Assembly (NCBI RefSeq): GCF_003841485.1
Contig: NZ_REFY01000004.1
Coordinates: 124,001 to 188,000 of the forward strand
DNA from: Natrarchaeobius halalkaliphilus
GTDB taxonomy: Archaea; Halobacteriota; Halobacteria; Halobacteriales; Natrialbaceae
Length of the DNA stretch: 64,000 nucleotides
Direction: 5' to 3'
The notes under the pieces were generated by a model. It had not been told where the DNA came from. It saw only the letters and a program-made list of their open reading frames with translations, and ran no database searches. The stretch's first letter is position 1; every line of letters begins with the position of its first letter. Position numbers and translations under genes: made by a program. Shown here in pieces: positions 17,532-25,265 of the stretch.

Positions 17532-18686
17532 TCACTCGTTTCGCGGATTACTCGGATGGTAGTCCGTGTCGTAGTTTCCGGGCTGATCGTCGACGCGGTC
17601 GGGGTTTAGCCGTCCGGAAAGTAACACGAAGTCGACGAGCGTGAGCGCGAGCATCGCCTCGACGACGGGGACGCCCCGCGGCGGGAGGACGGGATCGTGA
17701 CGACCGATGACCTGTGCGTCCTCGATCAACTCGCCCGTCTCCCAGTCGGCCGTCTGTTGTTCTTTCGGGATCGACGTGGGCGCGTGGAGGGTGAGTTCGC
17801 CGTAGATCGGTTCGCCGCTCGAGATGCCGCCCTGGATGCCGCCGTGATCGTTCTCGACGGGCGTCGGATCGCCGTCCTCGCTGAACTCCCAGTCATCGTT
17901 GCGCTCCTTTCCGGTCCACTCGCGAGCCTCGCGGCCGAGTCCGAACTCGAACGCGGTCGCGGCCGGAACGGCCATCATCGCCTGGCCGAGTCGGGCCGAT
18001 AACGAGTCGAACCGTGGCGCACCGAGGCCGGCGGGAACGCCGCGGGCCTCGAAGTAAACGCTGCCACCGATGGAGTCGCCCTCGTTCTGGTAGGTTTCGA
18101 TCCGCTCTTGCATCGCCGCTGCGGTTTCGGGATGTGCACAGCGAACGTCGTTCTCTTCGGCGTGTTCGAGCATCTCCTCGAAACTCACCTCGGGCGACTC
18201 GACGTCTCCGATCTGGTTGACGTGAGCCTTGAGTTCGATCCCCTCGAGTGAGAGGAGCTTCTTTGCGATCGCGCCGGCGGCGACCCAGTTGACCGTCTCG
18301 CGCGCCGACGAACGGCCGCCGCCGCCCCAGTTTCGCGTGCCGAACTTGGCGGAGTACGTGAAATCGCCGTGGCTGGGCCTGGGAGCCGTGATAAACGGCT
18401 CGTACTTGCCCGAGCGGGCGTCCTTGTTCTGGATGACCATCCCGATCGGCGTTCCCGTCGTATAGCCGTCCTGGATTCCCGAGTTGATCGTGACGTCGTC
18501 CGGCTCCCCGCGACTGGTCGAGATCATCGATTGGCCCGGCTTTCGTCGGTCGAGATCCGTCTGGATATCCTCTTCGGAGAGTTCGAGGCCCGCCGGACAG
18601 CCCGAAACGGTACAACCCATCGCCTTCCCGTGACTCTCACCGAACGTGGTCACCTGGAACAGACGACCGAAGCGATTCCCGTTCAT
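17532..18686 (-). CDS. aroC: Chorismate synthase
   Basis: A 384-residue enzyme of the last common step of the shikimate pathway, converting 5-enolpyruvylshikimate 3-phosphate to chorismate with reduced FMN. The start MNGNRFGRLFQVTTFGESHG is canonical, followed by 'GCPAGLELSEEDIQTDLDRRKPGQ', 'RPSHGDFTYSAKFG', 'GGGRSSARETVNWVAAGAIAKKLL' and 'PVENDHGGIQGGISSGEPI'. A longer in-frame extension upstream is non-homologous and was rejected. aroA lies 6.6 kb away on the same strand, with unrelated genes between them, and 3-dehydroquinate synthase II lies at 48 kb. Confidence 0.97.
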   Translation of the reverse strand: MNGNRFGRLFQVTTFGESHGKAMGCTVSGCPAGLELSEEDIQTDLDRRKPGQSMISTSRGEPDDVTINSGIQDGYTTGTPIGMVIQNKDARSGKYEPFITAPRPSHGDFTYSAKFGTRNWGGGGRSSARETVNWVAAGAIAKKLLSLEGIELKAHVNQIGDVESPEVSFEEMLEHAEENDVRCAHPETAAAMQERIETYQNEGDSIGGSVYFEARGVPAGLGAPRFDSLSARLGQAMMAVPAATAFEFGLGREAREWTGKERNDDWEFSEDGDPTPVENDHGGIQGGISSGEPIYGELTLHAPTSIPKEQQTADWETGELIEDAQVIGRHDPVLPPRGVPVVEAMLALTLVDFVLLSGRLNPDRVDDQPGNYDTDYHPSNPRNE

Positions 18687-18712
18687 TATCACATCATCTG
18701 GGGTGGGGACAC

Positions 18713-18862
18713 TTAGCCCTGCAGGTTCGGGACCGATCGAAACCTGACTGCTGCGAGCGCCCAGTCCAGTCCGAGCTGGTCGAGGCCGCAGTAGCGAAAG
18801 AGAAACGAGTAGAGCTGGACGACGCCTGCGACGATCGACAGCGCGCCGGTCGCAAAAACCAT
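18713..18862 (-). CDS. Possible small membrane protein (49 aa)
   Basis: A short minus-strand frame starting MVFATGALSIVAGVVQLYSF, with one or two hydrophobic helices. It lies just upstream of aroC and ends 26 bp before the aroC start, divergent from the CBS-domain gene. I know no family for it. Its codon use fits the neighbouring genes, but the length is too short to be sure that it is translated. Confidence 0.4.
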   Translation of the reverse strand: MVFATGALSIVAGVVQLYSFLFRYCGLDQLGLDWALAAVRFRSVPNLQG

Positions 18863-18888
18863 AACCACGGTGTCCGTGTGATACCGGT

Positions 18889-19263
18889 ATGAGTTCCGAC
18901 GAGAGAACGGTCGTCGAAGACGTAATGTCAACACCGCTCGAGACGGTGTCGGCGGATGCAACGGTGATGGAAGCAACGCAGCGGATGCGCGAAACGGAGA
19001 TCAACGCGCTCGTCGTCCGAACGTCTCCGCGGGCGATAATCAGCAGTACGGACGTACTCGACGCCGTCGCCGAAGGGCAGGACGTCACCGAACTGGTCGT
19101 CTCGGACGTGATGACGACCGATGTCGAGACCGCGGCTCCGGACCTCTACATGGAGGAGGTCGCCGCGATGATGACGACGTACGGCATCAAACACCTGCCC
19201 GTCGTCGACGACGACTACGTCGGGATGATCTCGTCGACCGACGTCACCGCTCACCTGTCCTGA
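18889..19263 (+). CDS. CBS-domain protein
   Basis: A 124-residue protein consisting almost entirely of a CBS pair (Bateman module): 'VEDVMSTPLETVSADATVMEATQRM' opens the first CBS motif and 'VSDVMTTDVETAAPDLYMEEVAAMM' the second, ending 'KHLPVVDDDYVGMISSTDVTAHL'. Such modules bind adenine nucleotides and act as energy sensors. There is no attached effector domain, so its partner is unknown. Confidence 0.92.
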   Translation: MSSDERTVVEDVMSTPLETVSADATVMEATQRMRETEINALVVRTSPRAIISSTDVLDAVAEGQDVTELVVSDVMTTDVETAAPDLYMEEVAAMMTTYGIKHLPVVDDDYVGMISSTDVTAHLS

Positions 19264-19302
19264 TCGACCGAGCTCCCTCGACCGGGTGGTTGAGCCACCC
19301 AC

Positions 19303-19458
19303 CTACTCGAGCGATTTTGCCCGATTTTGGAAGTCGCCGCCACAGTCGTCACACGTTCCGGGATGGGTCTCCGCCGTGACGATCGTTCCGCATTGAAGAC
19401 ACTCGAACTCGGAGTCGATGTCAGCCGTATCGCCTTCGACATCCTGTTCGTGGGGCAT
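19303..19458 (-). CDS. Rubrerythrin-like zinc-ribbon protein
   Basis: A 51-residue protein, starting MPHEQDVEGDTADIDSEFEC, with ECLQCGTIV and GTCDDCGGDFQNRAKSLE. The two CxxC pairs and the ending are those of the small haloarchaeal 'rubrerythrin-like domain' proteins, which probably bind one zinc or iron ion. A Met nine codons upstream is an alternative start, but the family starts at MPHE. It is convergent with the CBS-domain gene. Confidence 0.8.
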   Translation of the reverse strand: MPHEQDVEGDTADIDSEFECLQCGTIVTAETHPGTCDDCGGDFQNRAKSLE

Positions 19459-19614
19459 ACATCGTCCATCGGTCGCCGCCGACAAGAAATGCAGGATACG
19501 AAAGATACCGTGACAGTATTCTGTGTCATATCCTCTCGCTGTCGACGCGAGTGAAGACCCACTCGAGGGTCACTGCGAGAGGATCACGACGGTACGGACG
19601 TGAAATCACATATT

Positions 19615-19630
19615 TACTACTAATTGGGTA
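19615..19630 (+). promoter_or_regulatory. Candidate TrmB operator upstream of gdh
   Basis: The sequence is TACT, seven bases, then GGGTA, which differs by one base from the TACT-N7/8-GAGTA motif described for the haloarchaeal sugar regulator TrmB. It lies 33 bp upstream of the gdh start codon, close to an A/T-rich promoter box. An exact match to the same motif precedes gnaD, which supports the assignment. Confidence 0.5.
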
Positions 19631-19662
19631 AATGTTTTGTTCATCGGCATCCGTTCTCGAGT

Positions 19663-20733
19663 ATGAACGCGATCGCTGTCGAGCCCGGAACGGGTTCGCC
19701 CGTTCTCGTAGAGCGCCCTCGTCCCGAACCGGAATCCGGCGAAGCGCTCGTCCGAACGCTTCGCGTGGGAGTCGACGGAACGGATCACGAGGTCATCGCG
19801 GGTCATCACGGCGAGGTTCCCGACGGAGAGGACCGACTCGTCCTGGGTCACGAGGCGGTCGGCGTCGTCGAGGATCCGAACGACACGTCCCTCGAGGAAG
19901 GACAGTACGTGGTTCCGACGGTTCGACGCCCGCCGGCCGGACTCGACAACGAGTACTTCGAGCACGACGAGCCCGATATGGCACCGGCCGGCGAGTACGT
20001 CGAACGCGGTATCGCCGGCGCGCACGGGTTCATGGCGGAGTACGTCACGAGCCCCGAGGAGTATCTCGTCCCCGTTCCCGCGGAACTGGCACCGCTCGGG
20101 TTTCTCGTCGAACCGATCAGCATCACGGAGAAAGCGATCGAACACGCCGTCGCCAGTCGCTCGGCGTTCGAGTGGGAGCCGGAATCCGCGCTCGTCCTCG
20201 GAAACGGGTCGCTCGGATTGCTCACGCTCGCGATGTTCGAGACGGTTCTTGGCATCGATCGCACCTACTGCCTCGGCCGCCGGGATCGGCCCGACCCGAC
20301 GATCGATATTATCGACGACCTCGGCTCGACGTACGTCGACTCCCGTGAAACGCCGGTTTCCGAGATTCAATCGACTCACGAGGCAGTCGATATCGTCTAC
20401 GAGGCGACCGGCTACCCGAAACACGCCTTCGAAACGGTCGATGCACTCGCTCCGAACGGCGTGGGCGTCCTGCTCGGCGTCCCCGAACCCTGGACGTTCG
20501 AGATCGACGGTGGCCGCCTGCACCGGGAGATGGTGCTACACAACAAGGCGCTGATCGGCACCGTCAACTCCCATCGCGGGCACTTCGAAGCCGCCGTCGA
20601 TACGCTCGCACAGCTCCCCGACCGGGTTACCGACGACCTCGTAACCGGCATCTACGACCTCGAGAACTACGAGTCCGCATTCGAGACGAACGACGGCGTC
20701 ATCAAGACCGCCGTCGAGTTCGATCAACTCTGA
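19663..20733 (+). CDS. gdh: Glucose 1-dehydrogenase (Entner-Doudoroff)
   Basis: A 356-residue medium-chain dehydrogenase of the haloarchaeal glucose dehydrogenase type. It oxidises glucose to gluconolactone with NAD(P)+, the entry step of the semi-phosphorylative Entner-Doudoroff pathway. The N-terminal catalytic domain has GVDGTDHEVI and LGHEAVGVVE (zinc ligands Asp/His/Glu region) and 'GAHGFMAEYVTS', and the Rossmann fold has VLGNGSLGLLT. Length and the glutamate-rich ending match Haloferax-type enzymes. It is followed by gnaD and kdgA on the same strand, giving three steps of one pathway. Confidence 0.92.
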   Translation: MNAIAVEPGTGSPVLVERPRPEPESGEALVRTLRVGVDGTDHEVIAGHHGEVPDGEDRLVLGHEAVGVVEDPNDTSLEEGQYVVPTVRRPPAGLDNEYFEHDEPDMAPAGEYVERGIAGAHGFMAEYVTSPEEYLVPVPAELAPLGFLVEPISITEKAIEHAVASRSAFEWEPESALVLGNGSLGLLTLAMFETVLGIDRTYCLGRRDRPDPTIDIIDDLGSTYVDSRETPVSEIQSTHEAVDIVYEATGYPKHAFETVDALAPNGVGVLLGVPEPWTFEIDGGRLHREMVLHNKALIGTVNSHRGHFEAAVDTLAQLPDRVTDDLVTGIYDLENYESAFETNDGVIKTAVEFDQL

Positions 20734-20810
20734 CAGTCGTCCTCGAGAACCGGTCGCTGGCGGCTCCGTTGACCGTTCGGGGACCTGACCGGTGCACGGA
20801 TGGTAACTAT

Positions 20811-20826
20811 TACTATTGCACGAGTA
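20811..20826 (+). promoter_or_regulatory. TrmB-type operator upstream of gnaD
   Basis: Sequence TACT, seven bases, GAGTA: an exact match to the TACT-N7/8-GAGTA consensus known for TrmB in Halobacterium. It ends 12 bp before the gnaD start codon, so it would lie at or just downstream of the transcription start of a leaderless or short-leader transcript, a position that fits repression. Confidence 0.6.
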
Positions 20827-20838
20827 AGTACCGTAGAC

Positions 20839-22077
20839 ATGGGCGTCGATTACTCTACACTCCACGATCCGAACGCCGAGTACACGATGCGCGAACTCTC
20901 GGCGGAGTCGATGAACGTCACTCGAGAGCGCGGCGGCGGACGCGACGTCGAGATCACGGACATCCAGACGACGATGGTCGACGGGAACTTCCCGTGGACG
21001 CTCGTGCGAATCTACACCGACGCCGGAATCGTCGGCACCGGAGAGGCCTACTGGGGCGCCGGCGCGCCCGAGCTTGTCGAGCGCATGAAGCCGTTTCTCC
21101 GGGGGGAGAACCCGCTCGATATCGACCGGCTGACCGAACACCTCGTCCAGAAGATGTCCGGCGAGGGCTCGATCGGCGGCGTTACCGTCACCGCGATCGC
21201 CGGCATCGAGGTCGCACTGCACGACCTCGCCGGAAAGATCCTCGAGACGCCGGCCTACCAGTTGCTCGGCGGAAAGTACCGCGACGAGGTTCGCGTCTAC
21301 TGCGACTGTCACACCGAGGAGGAAGCCGATCCCGTCGCCTGTGCCGACGAGGCGGAACGCGTCGTCGAGGAACTGGGTTACGACGCCCTCAAGTTCGACC
21401 TCGACGTCCCGTCAGGCCACGAGAAGGATCGCGCGAACCGCCACCTGCGCGACGTCGAGATCGACCACAAAGTCAGCATCGTCGAGGCGGTCACCGAACG
21501 CCTGGGTCACCGCGCCGACGTCGCATTCGACTGTCACTGGACGTTCTCCGCGGGGAGTGCAAAGCGACTGGCGAAGCGTCTCGAGGAGTACAACGTCTGG
21601 TGGCTCGAAGACCCCGTCCCGCCGGAGAACCACGACGTTCAGCGGGAGGTCACCCAGTCGACGACGACGCCGATTACGGCCGGCGAGAACGTCTACCGGA
21701 AACACGGCCAGCGCCGACTCATCGAAGAGCAGGCCGTCGATATCGTCGCTCCCGATATGCCGAAAGTCGGAGGGATGCGCGAGACCCGGAAGATCGCGGA
21801 TCTGGCGGATCTCTACTACATGCCGGTCGCGATGCACAACGTCTCCTCGCCGGTCGCGACGATGGCGAGCGCCCACGTCGGTGCGGCCATCCCGAACTCG
21901 CTCGCCGTGGAGTACCACTCCTACGAACTCGGCTGGTGGGGGGATCTCGTCGAAGAGGACGTCATCGAGGACGGCTACATCGAAATCCCGGAAAGGCCCG
22001 GACTCGGCGTCACCCTCGACATGGACGCCGTCGCAGAGCACATGGTCGAGGGCGAGGAACTGTTCGACGAAGAGTAG
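20839..22077 (+). CDS. gnaD: D-gluconate dehydratase (Entner-Doudoroff)
   Basis: A 412-residue enolase-superfamily enzyme (mandelate racemase subgroup) that dehydrates gluconate to 2-keto-3-deoxygluconate. The N-terminal capping domain includes MGVDYSTLHDPNAEYTMREL and 'EITDIQTTMVDGNFPWTLV', which I recognise from haloarchaeal GnaD. The barrel carries the metal ligands in FDCHWTF, WWLEDPVPPEN and TAGENVYR and a general base in DALKFDLDVP. Start chosen at 20839; an upstream in-frame ATG at 20800 would overlap the TrmB site. The TAG stop is followed by 17 further open codons that end in the TGA of a palindromic element, so the original gene may have been longer. Confidence 0.92.
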   Translation: MGVDYSTLHDPNAEYTMRELSAESMNVTRERGGGRDVEITDIQTTMVDGNFPWTLVRIYTDAGIVGTGEAYWGAGAPELVERMKPFLRGENPLDIDRLTEHLVQKMSGEGSIGGVTVTAIAGIEVALHDLAGKILETPAYQLLGGKYRDEVRVYCDCHTEEEADPVACADEAERVVEELGYDALKFDLDVPSGHEKDRANRHLRDVEIDHKVSIVEAVTERLGHRADVAFDCHWTFSAGSAKRLAKRLEEYNVWWLEDPVPPENHDVQREVTQSTTTPITAGENVYRKHGQRRLIEEQAVDIVAPDMPKVGGMRETRKIADLADLYYMPVAMHNVSSPVATMASAHVGAAIPNSLAVEYHSYELGWWGDLVEEDVIEDGYIEIPERPGLGVTLDMDAVAEHMVEGEELFDEE

Positions 22078-22128
22078 CTGGTCGAGAGCGACGAACCGTT
22101 CGACGATGAGGAACCGTTCGACGTGCAA

Positions 22129-22214
22129 TGATACGGTCTACTGTAAGTCGTTACCGGGGCGACCGCGAGCCGTCCTGCGGTCGCCCCGGTAAAAAGTCAC
22201 AGCAAACCGTATGA
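22129..22214. repeat. Palindromic repeat element, copy 2 (TGA-flanked)
   Basis: The left end reads TGATACGG and the right end CCGTATGA: inverted TACGG...CCGTA arms with a TGA direct repeat. The arms carry the core ACCGGGGCGACCGC / GCGGTCGCCCCGGT, nearly identical to copy 1. The loop GAGCCGTCCT has the same orientation as in copy 1, while the outer arms are exchanged (CTACTGTAAG left here, as the right arm of copy 1). It lies in the gap between gnaD and kdgA; the rest of that gap (22215-22463) shows no gene that I can support. Confidence 0.85.
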
Positions 22215-22463
22215 CGCCTCGAGAGGCCACTCGAGGGACGAAGCGATCGATTCTGGTTCTCGAGTCGCGACGACCGGTGTCCCGGCCGTCGGTCGAACGA
22301 TCGCCGGTCCGAGAGATCGGCTGTTTTTCGTGAGTGAGTAAATTTCTTGCATCGGCGTCACGAACGGGGTCGTGATGACCCGATTCCCATCGACGACGCG
22401 TGACTCGAGTCGGCGCTCGGTCCGGCGCGAGAACCTAGCCAGGACGACCGGGGGCGACTCCCG

Positions 22464-23117
22464 ATGAGCCAGAAGCGAGCGGTCGAAGACAGGATCGTCG
22501 AGAGCGGCGTCCTCGCCGTCCTCCGCGGGGTCGACGAGGATTCGATCGTCCCCGTCGCCCGGGCGATCCACGAGGCCGGCGTCGGCGCACTCGAGGTGAC
22601 GGCGGATGGAACCCGCGCGGCCGAGAAGATCGCCGCCGTCGACCGCGAACTCGAGGGGACGGAGACGGTCGTCGGTGCGGGGACGGTCCTCGACGCCTCG
22701 AGCGCGGAGTCGGTGATCGACGCCGGCGCGTCGTTCGTCGTTTCGCCCCACGTCGACGTCGACGTCGTACGCACCTGCAATCGCCACGGCGTCTTCGTCG
22801 CTCCCGGGGTTCTGACGCCGACTGAGGCCGTGACCGCGATGGAAGCCGGCGCGGACGTCCTCAAGATGTTTCCCGCGAAGACCGTCGGACCGGGGCACAT
22901 CGGCGCACTTCAGGGACCGCTCGGGGGCGTCGACATCATCCCGACCGGCGGCGTCTCGCGCGAGAACGTCGCGGAGTACTTCGACGCCGGCGCGCTGGCG
23001 GTCGGCGCGGGTGGCGCGCTCGTCGACTACGACGCCGTTTCCGAGGGCGACATGGATCAGGTTCGCGAGAGCGCGGCGGCGTTCGTCGAGACCGTCGAAG
23101 ACGCTCGGTCCGACTAG
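22464..23117 (+). CDS. kdgA: 2-keto-3-deoxy-(6-phospho)gluconate aldolase
   Basis: A 217-residue class I aldolase of the KDPG/KHG family that cleaves 2-keto-3-deoxy-6-phosphogluconate (or the non-phosphorylated form) to pyruvate and a triose. Motifs: VGALEVTADG (catalytic Glu), 'VGAGTVLDASSAESVIDAGASFVVSPH', and the Schiff-base lysine in VLKMFPAKTVGPGHI, then PTGGVS. It is the last pathway gene of the gdh-gnaD-kdgA group. A GAGTA half-site without a TACT partner lies at 22336, about 125 bp upstream, and is too weak to call. Confidence 0.92.
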   Translation: MSQKRAVEDRIVESGVLAVLRGVDEDSIVPVARAIHEAGVGALEVTADGTRAAEKIAAVDRELEGTETVVGAGTVLDASSAESVIDAGASFVVSPHVDVDVVRTCNRHGVFVAPGVLTPTEAVTAMEAGADVLKMFPAKTVGPGHIGALQGPLGGVDIIPTGGVSRENVAEYFDAGALAVGAGGALVDYDAVSEGDMDQVRESAAAFVETVEDARSD

Positions 23118-23150
23118 TTTCGATCCGTTCGACGGAGGTTCGTCTCGCTA

Positions 23151-23235
23151 TCATACGGATTACTGTAACGATTTACCGGCGCACCCGCAACCCGGGCGGC
23201 GGGTGCGCCGGCAATGATTACAGTAAACCGTATCA
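23151..23235. repeat. Palindromic repeat element, copy 3 (TCA-flanked)
   Basis: TCATACGG at the left and CCGTATCA at the right, with arms reading ATTACTGTAACGATTTACCG and its near complement, and inner stem CGGCGCACCCGC / GCGGGTGCGCCG. The stem core differs from copies 1-2 but the ends are the same, so this is a second sequence subtype shared with copy 4. The gap up to 23381 contains no gene that I can support; the minus strand frame after the downstream gene's stop stays open for about 50 codons but has no recognisable content. Confidence 0.85.
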
Positions 23236-23381
23236 AACAACTGCGACACGAGGATTCCGTTTTTCGGTATACGATCGTCAAAACTCAAATCATATCCGTA
23301 GCCCGGATACGAGTGATTCCCGACGAGTCGTCCGGAGTTATCGTAGCCGCAGATGAGGGGGAACTCGTGTGGGTGTCGCGC

Positions 23382-23936
23382 CTAAGCTATTATCTTCCGT
23401 TTATATTTGGGAAGCTCCTCTTCAACCCAGCGTAAGCCGGACTGATCTTTGACTGTGTCTATAGACGAATTGTGATCTGGTTCATCTTCGTCAGCACCTG
23501 ATTCCGTCATCCGCAATTCATTCCTCCGGTTTTTCGCAATGAATTTTGCGACCATTCGAAGCCTCATCTCATTAACTCGCTCGAAAAGAGCACCGGTCAT
23601 TTCTTCCATATATAGTTCCGCAAACTCGCGAGCAGAGACGTCCTCTTCGGAAGCAATCCGCTTGGCCTCATTTGTTACTTCTTCAATCGTTGTTTTCGAT
23701 GCCGAATCAAGCGCTACCCGTGCAATGAGATAGTATTCTGGTTCACGCAGATAAACAAAGATATCACGAGTGTCCGAGGAAAGGACCTCTTCAAGTTTCG
23801 CTGCAAAATGGGGTAACAGTTGCTTTTTAACACCCTGGAAGACCTCTTCATCAGAAACCAGCTCTGAGTATCTAAGCGGTGGTGCCTCTCGACGAAGCCA
23901 TTCCTGTTCTTCCCGCTCGGTCAAATCGATACTCAT
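23382..23936 (-). CDS. Unknown protein of the low-GC cassette (184 aa)
   Basis: A 184-residue, mostly helical soluble protein with a charged N terminus (MSIDLTEREEQEWLRREAPP). No signal peptide, membrane segment, zinc motif or helix-turn-helix is visible. It contains 'IFVYLREPEYYLIARVALDS' as a possible beta-rich core and 'KRIASEEDVSAREFAELYMEE' as a long helix. The codon use is clearly more A/T-rich than that of the neighbouring genes, and it shares this with the 320-residue gene upstream. The two face the same way and may form a pair, with a palindromic element between them. I do not assign a function. Confidence 0.6.
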   Translation of the reverse strand: MSIDLTEREEQEWLRREAPPLRYSELVSDEEVFQGVKKQLLPHFAAKLEEVLSSDTRDIFVYLREPEYYLIARVALDSASKTTIEEVTNEAKRIASEEDVSAREFAELYMEEMTGALFERVNEMRLRMVAKFIAKNRRNELRMTESGADEDEPDHNSSIDTVKDQSGLRWVEEELPKYKRKIIA

Positions 23937-23989
23937 CGGTTGTTAGTTTCAACTACACTACTAGGCCCTTAAAACCTTCTGCCGGCTTC

Positions 23990-24075
23990 TCATACGGATT
24001 ACTGTAACGATTTACCGGCATACCCGCCGCCTGGTTCACGGATGCGCCGGCGTTGATTTACAGTAAACCGTATCA
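23990..24075. repeat. Palindromic repeat element, copy 4 (TCA-flanked)
   Basis: TCATACGG left and CCGTATCA right, with outer arms ATTACTGTAACGATTTACCG and CGGCGTTGATTTACAGTAAA, subtype of copy 3 but with a decayed inner stem. It lies in the 136-bp gap between the two low-GC genes. The right edge provides the TGA stop codon of the 320-residue gene (minus strand reading CAC TGA TACGG), so the element abuts or ends that gene. Confidence 0.85.
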
Positions 24076-25035
24076 GTGGAGATGGATCGATCGGTCAAGC
24101 ACTTGTTCAACCTGTGCTTTAATGTTCAAAGCCTTATTCGGATCTTTCTGGAAATAGTTGAAGAACCAACTTTCGACGGCGTCTATAGCTGCGTCTGGAA
24201 TAACCTCGTTCTCATCAGCGACTTTTTTAATAATACCCGCAGCATAATCATGTTCTTCGATCGTATTTTGGTTTGCGGGATCAAATAATAAGGAGATGGG
24301 CTTCCTACCGTCTTTGACAGTGATCTTTGAAGTGGTAATGTCAGGAACTGTATCTCCAATCAGACGTATTTCGCCTTCGTTCTTTGAGATTTCGTCTGCG
24401 GCTGGTATCTCAGTATGATCAGTTTCTGAATACGGTAGGAAAAAATCCGCAGCAATCGCTGCCTGTTTAGGTTCCAAGTCGACGCGCACAACGACCAGTC
24501 CATGATAATCCGCTGTTCCCCGATCAAGCGTGAAATTTGATAGCTTGGTGAGATCAAGGTTTGTACTGTTCCTCTCCGGATTCAACGCGTCCAAAACCGC
24601 TTCGATCATCCCATCATAGGTATTCACACCCCGATACACTTCAGACACACCATTGTGTGAATTAATGTAGTGCGAGGAAAGTCGGTACATTACTTCCAAA
24701 ACCGTGTCTTCATTGCCTCGGGACGGTCGTCCCGCTAACTCACCACCGTTTCCACGGAGCGGACGGTCGATATCGAGGAAGGAATCGTATATTCTCTCCA
24801 GGGTTTGGCCTTCATCACAAAAGCTCCCGTTTTTCCATTCGTATGACAGACGCCGGATTTCGTTTACGTCTTCTACTGATGTCTTCTTTTTCAACAGTGA
24901 ATAGATCCCTTTGCGGGTGTCTTGATCAAGCACTGTCATCGAGCCCGAATTATATTCGAGAGGAACTGAGACAGTGGAGTCTGTGTTGATATTCTTGATA
25001 ATATCTCGGGTGATAGATATCGGATTAGATCTCAT
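24073..25035 (-). CDS. Candidate ADP-ribosyltransferase-fold protein (320 aa, low GC)
   Basis: A 320-residue soluble protein with no signal peptide. Three segments in order fit the R-S-E class of ADP-ribosyltransferases: VYRG (Arg135 in 'SEVYRGVNTYDG'), an 'LSNFTLDRGTADYHGLVVVRV' strand-helix-strand block (166-185) in the place of the S-T-S motif and following helix, and 'NEGEIRLIG' (E220-G-E222) in the place of the ExE catalytic glutamate motif. The first 110 residues look like a separate helical domain. The gene is strikingly A/T-richer than the flanking genes and its partner downstream is equally odd. The motif reading is my inference; no homolog was compared. Its TGA stop comes from the edge of a palindromic element. 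The 230 bp upstream hold no supported gene. Confidence 0.55.
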   Translation of the reverse strand: MRSNPISITRDIIKNINTDSTVSVPLEYNSGSMTVLDQDTRKGIYSLLKKKTSVEDVNEIRRLSYEWKNGSFCDEGQTLERIYDSFLDIDRPLRGNGGELAGRPSRGNEDTVLEVMYRLSSHYINSHNGVSEVYRGVNTYDGMIEAVLDALNPERNSTNLDLTKLSNFTLDRGTADYHGLVVVRVDLEPKQAAIAADFFLPYSETDHTEIPAADEISKNEGEIRLIGDTVPDITTSKITVKDGRKPISLLFDPANQNTIEEHDYAAGIIKKVADENEVIPDAAIDAVESWFFNYFQKDPNKALNIKAQVEQVLDRSIHLH

Positions 25036-25265
25036 AGAGAGGACGACTGAACGAACAATAAAAAAGATTGGTTTGGGGCTGTGAAAGCGTCCGAATCCGA
25101 GTCAATACAGCGTTCGTTCACTGCAGAGTCGACGACATTCACGTCCATCAGAAATCGGATTTCATTCGGAAGATGAACTAACTGCCGGCACTATCCGGAT
25201 ACCGTGTCGGAACGATCCGTTCAGCCGCGAGAAGCGTTCAGTTCTCCGTCGTGTTCGCATCGATG

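Noticed and set aside
17532-19088. A 518-residue aroC with a long N-terminal extension
   Set aside because: The extra 134 residues are low-complexity shadow sequence that overlaps the CBS gene; chorismate synthase begins at MNGNRFG (18686).
20800-20838. An earlier ATG for gnaD at 20800
   Set aside because: It would overlap the TrmB-type operator, and the family-like sequence begins at MGVDYSTLHDPN (20839).
22330-22345. A TrmB site before kdgA
   Set aside because: Only the GAGTA half is present; the TACT half is missing (TTTT), and it is about 125 bp from the start codon.
23118-23381. The open minus-strand frame after the 184-residue gene's TAG as a readthrough extension
   Set aside because: About 50 codons are open, but no recognisable content is present and the frame does not meet the TGA of the palindromic element, so there is no reason to extend the gene.
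25036-25265. A minus-strand frame in the gap before the ART-like gene with FLMDVNVVDSAVN resembling the start of a PIN-domain toxin
   Set aside because: Too short, no further PIN acidic residues, and no supportable start; it may be chance or a decayed fragment.
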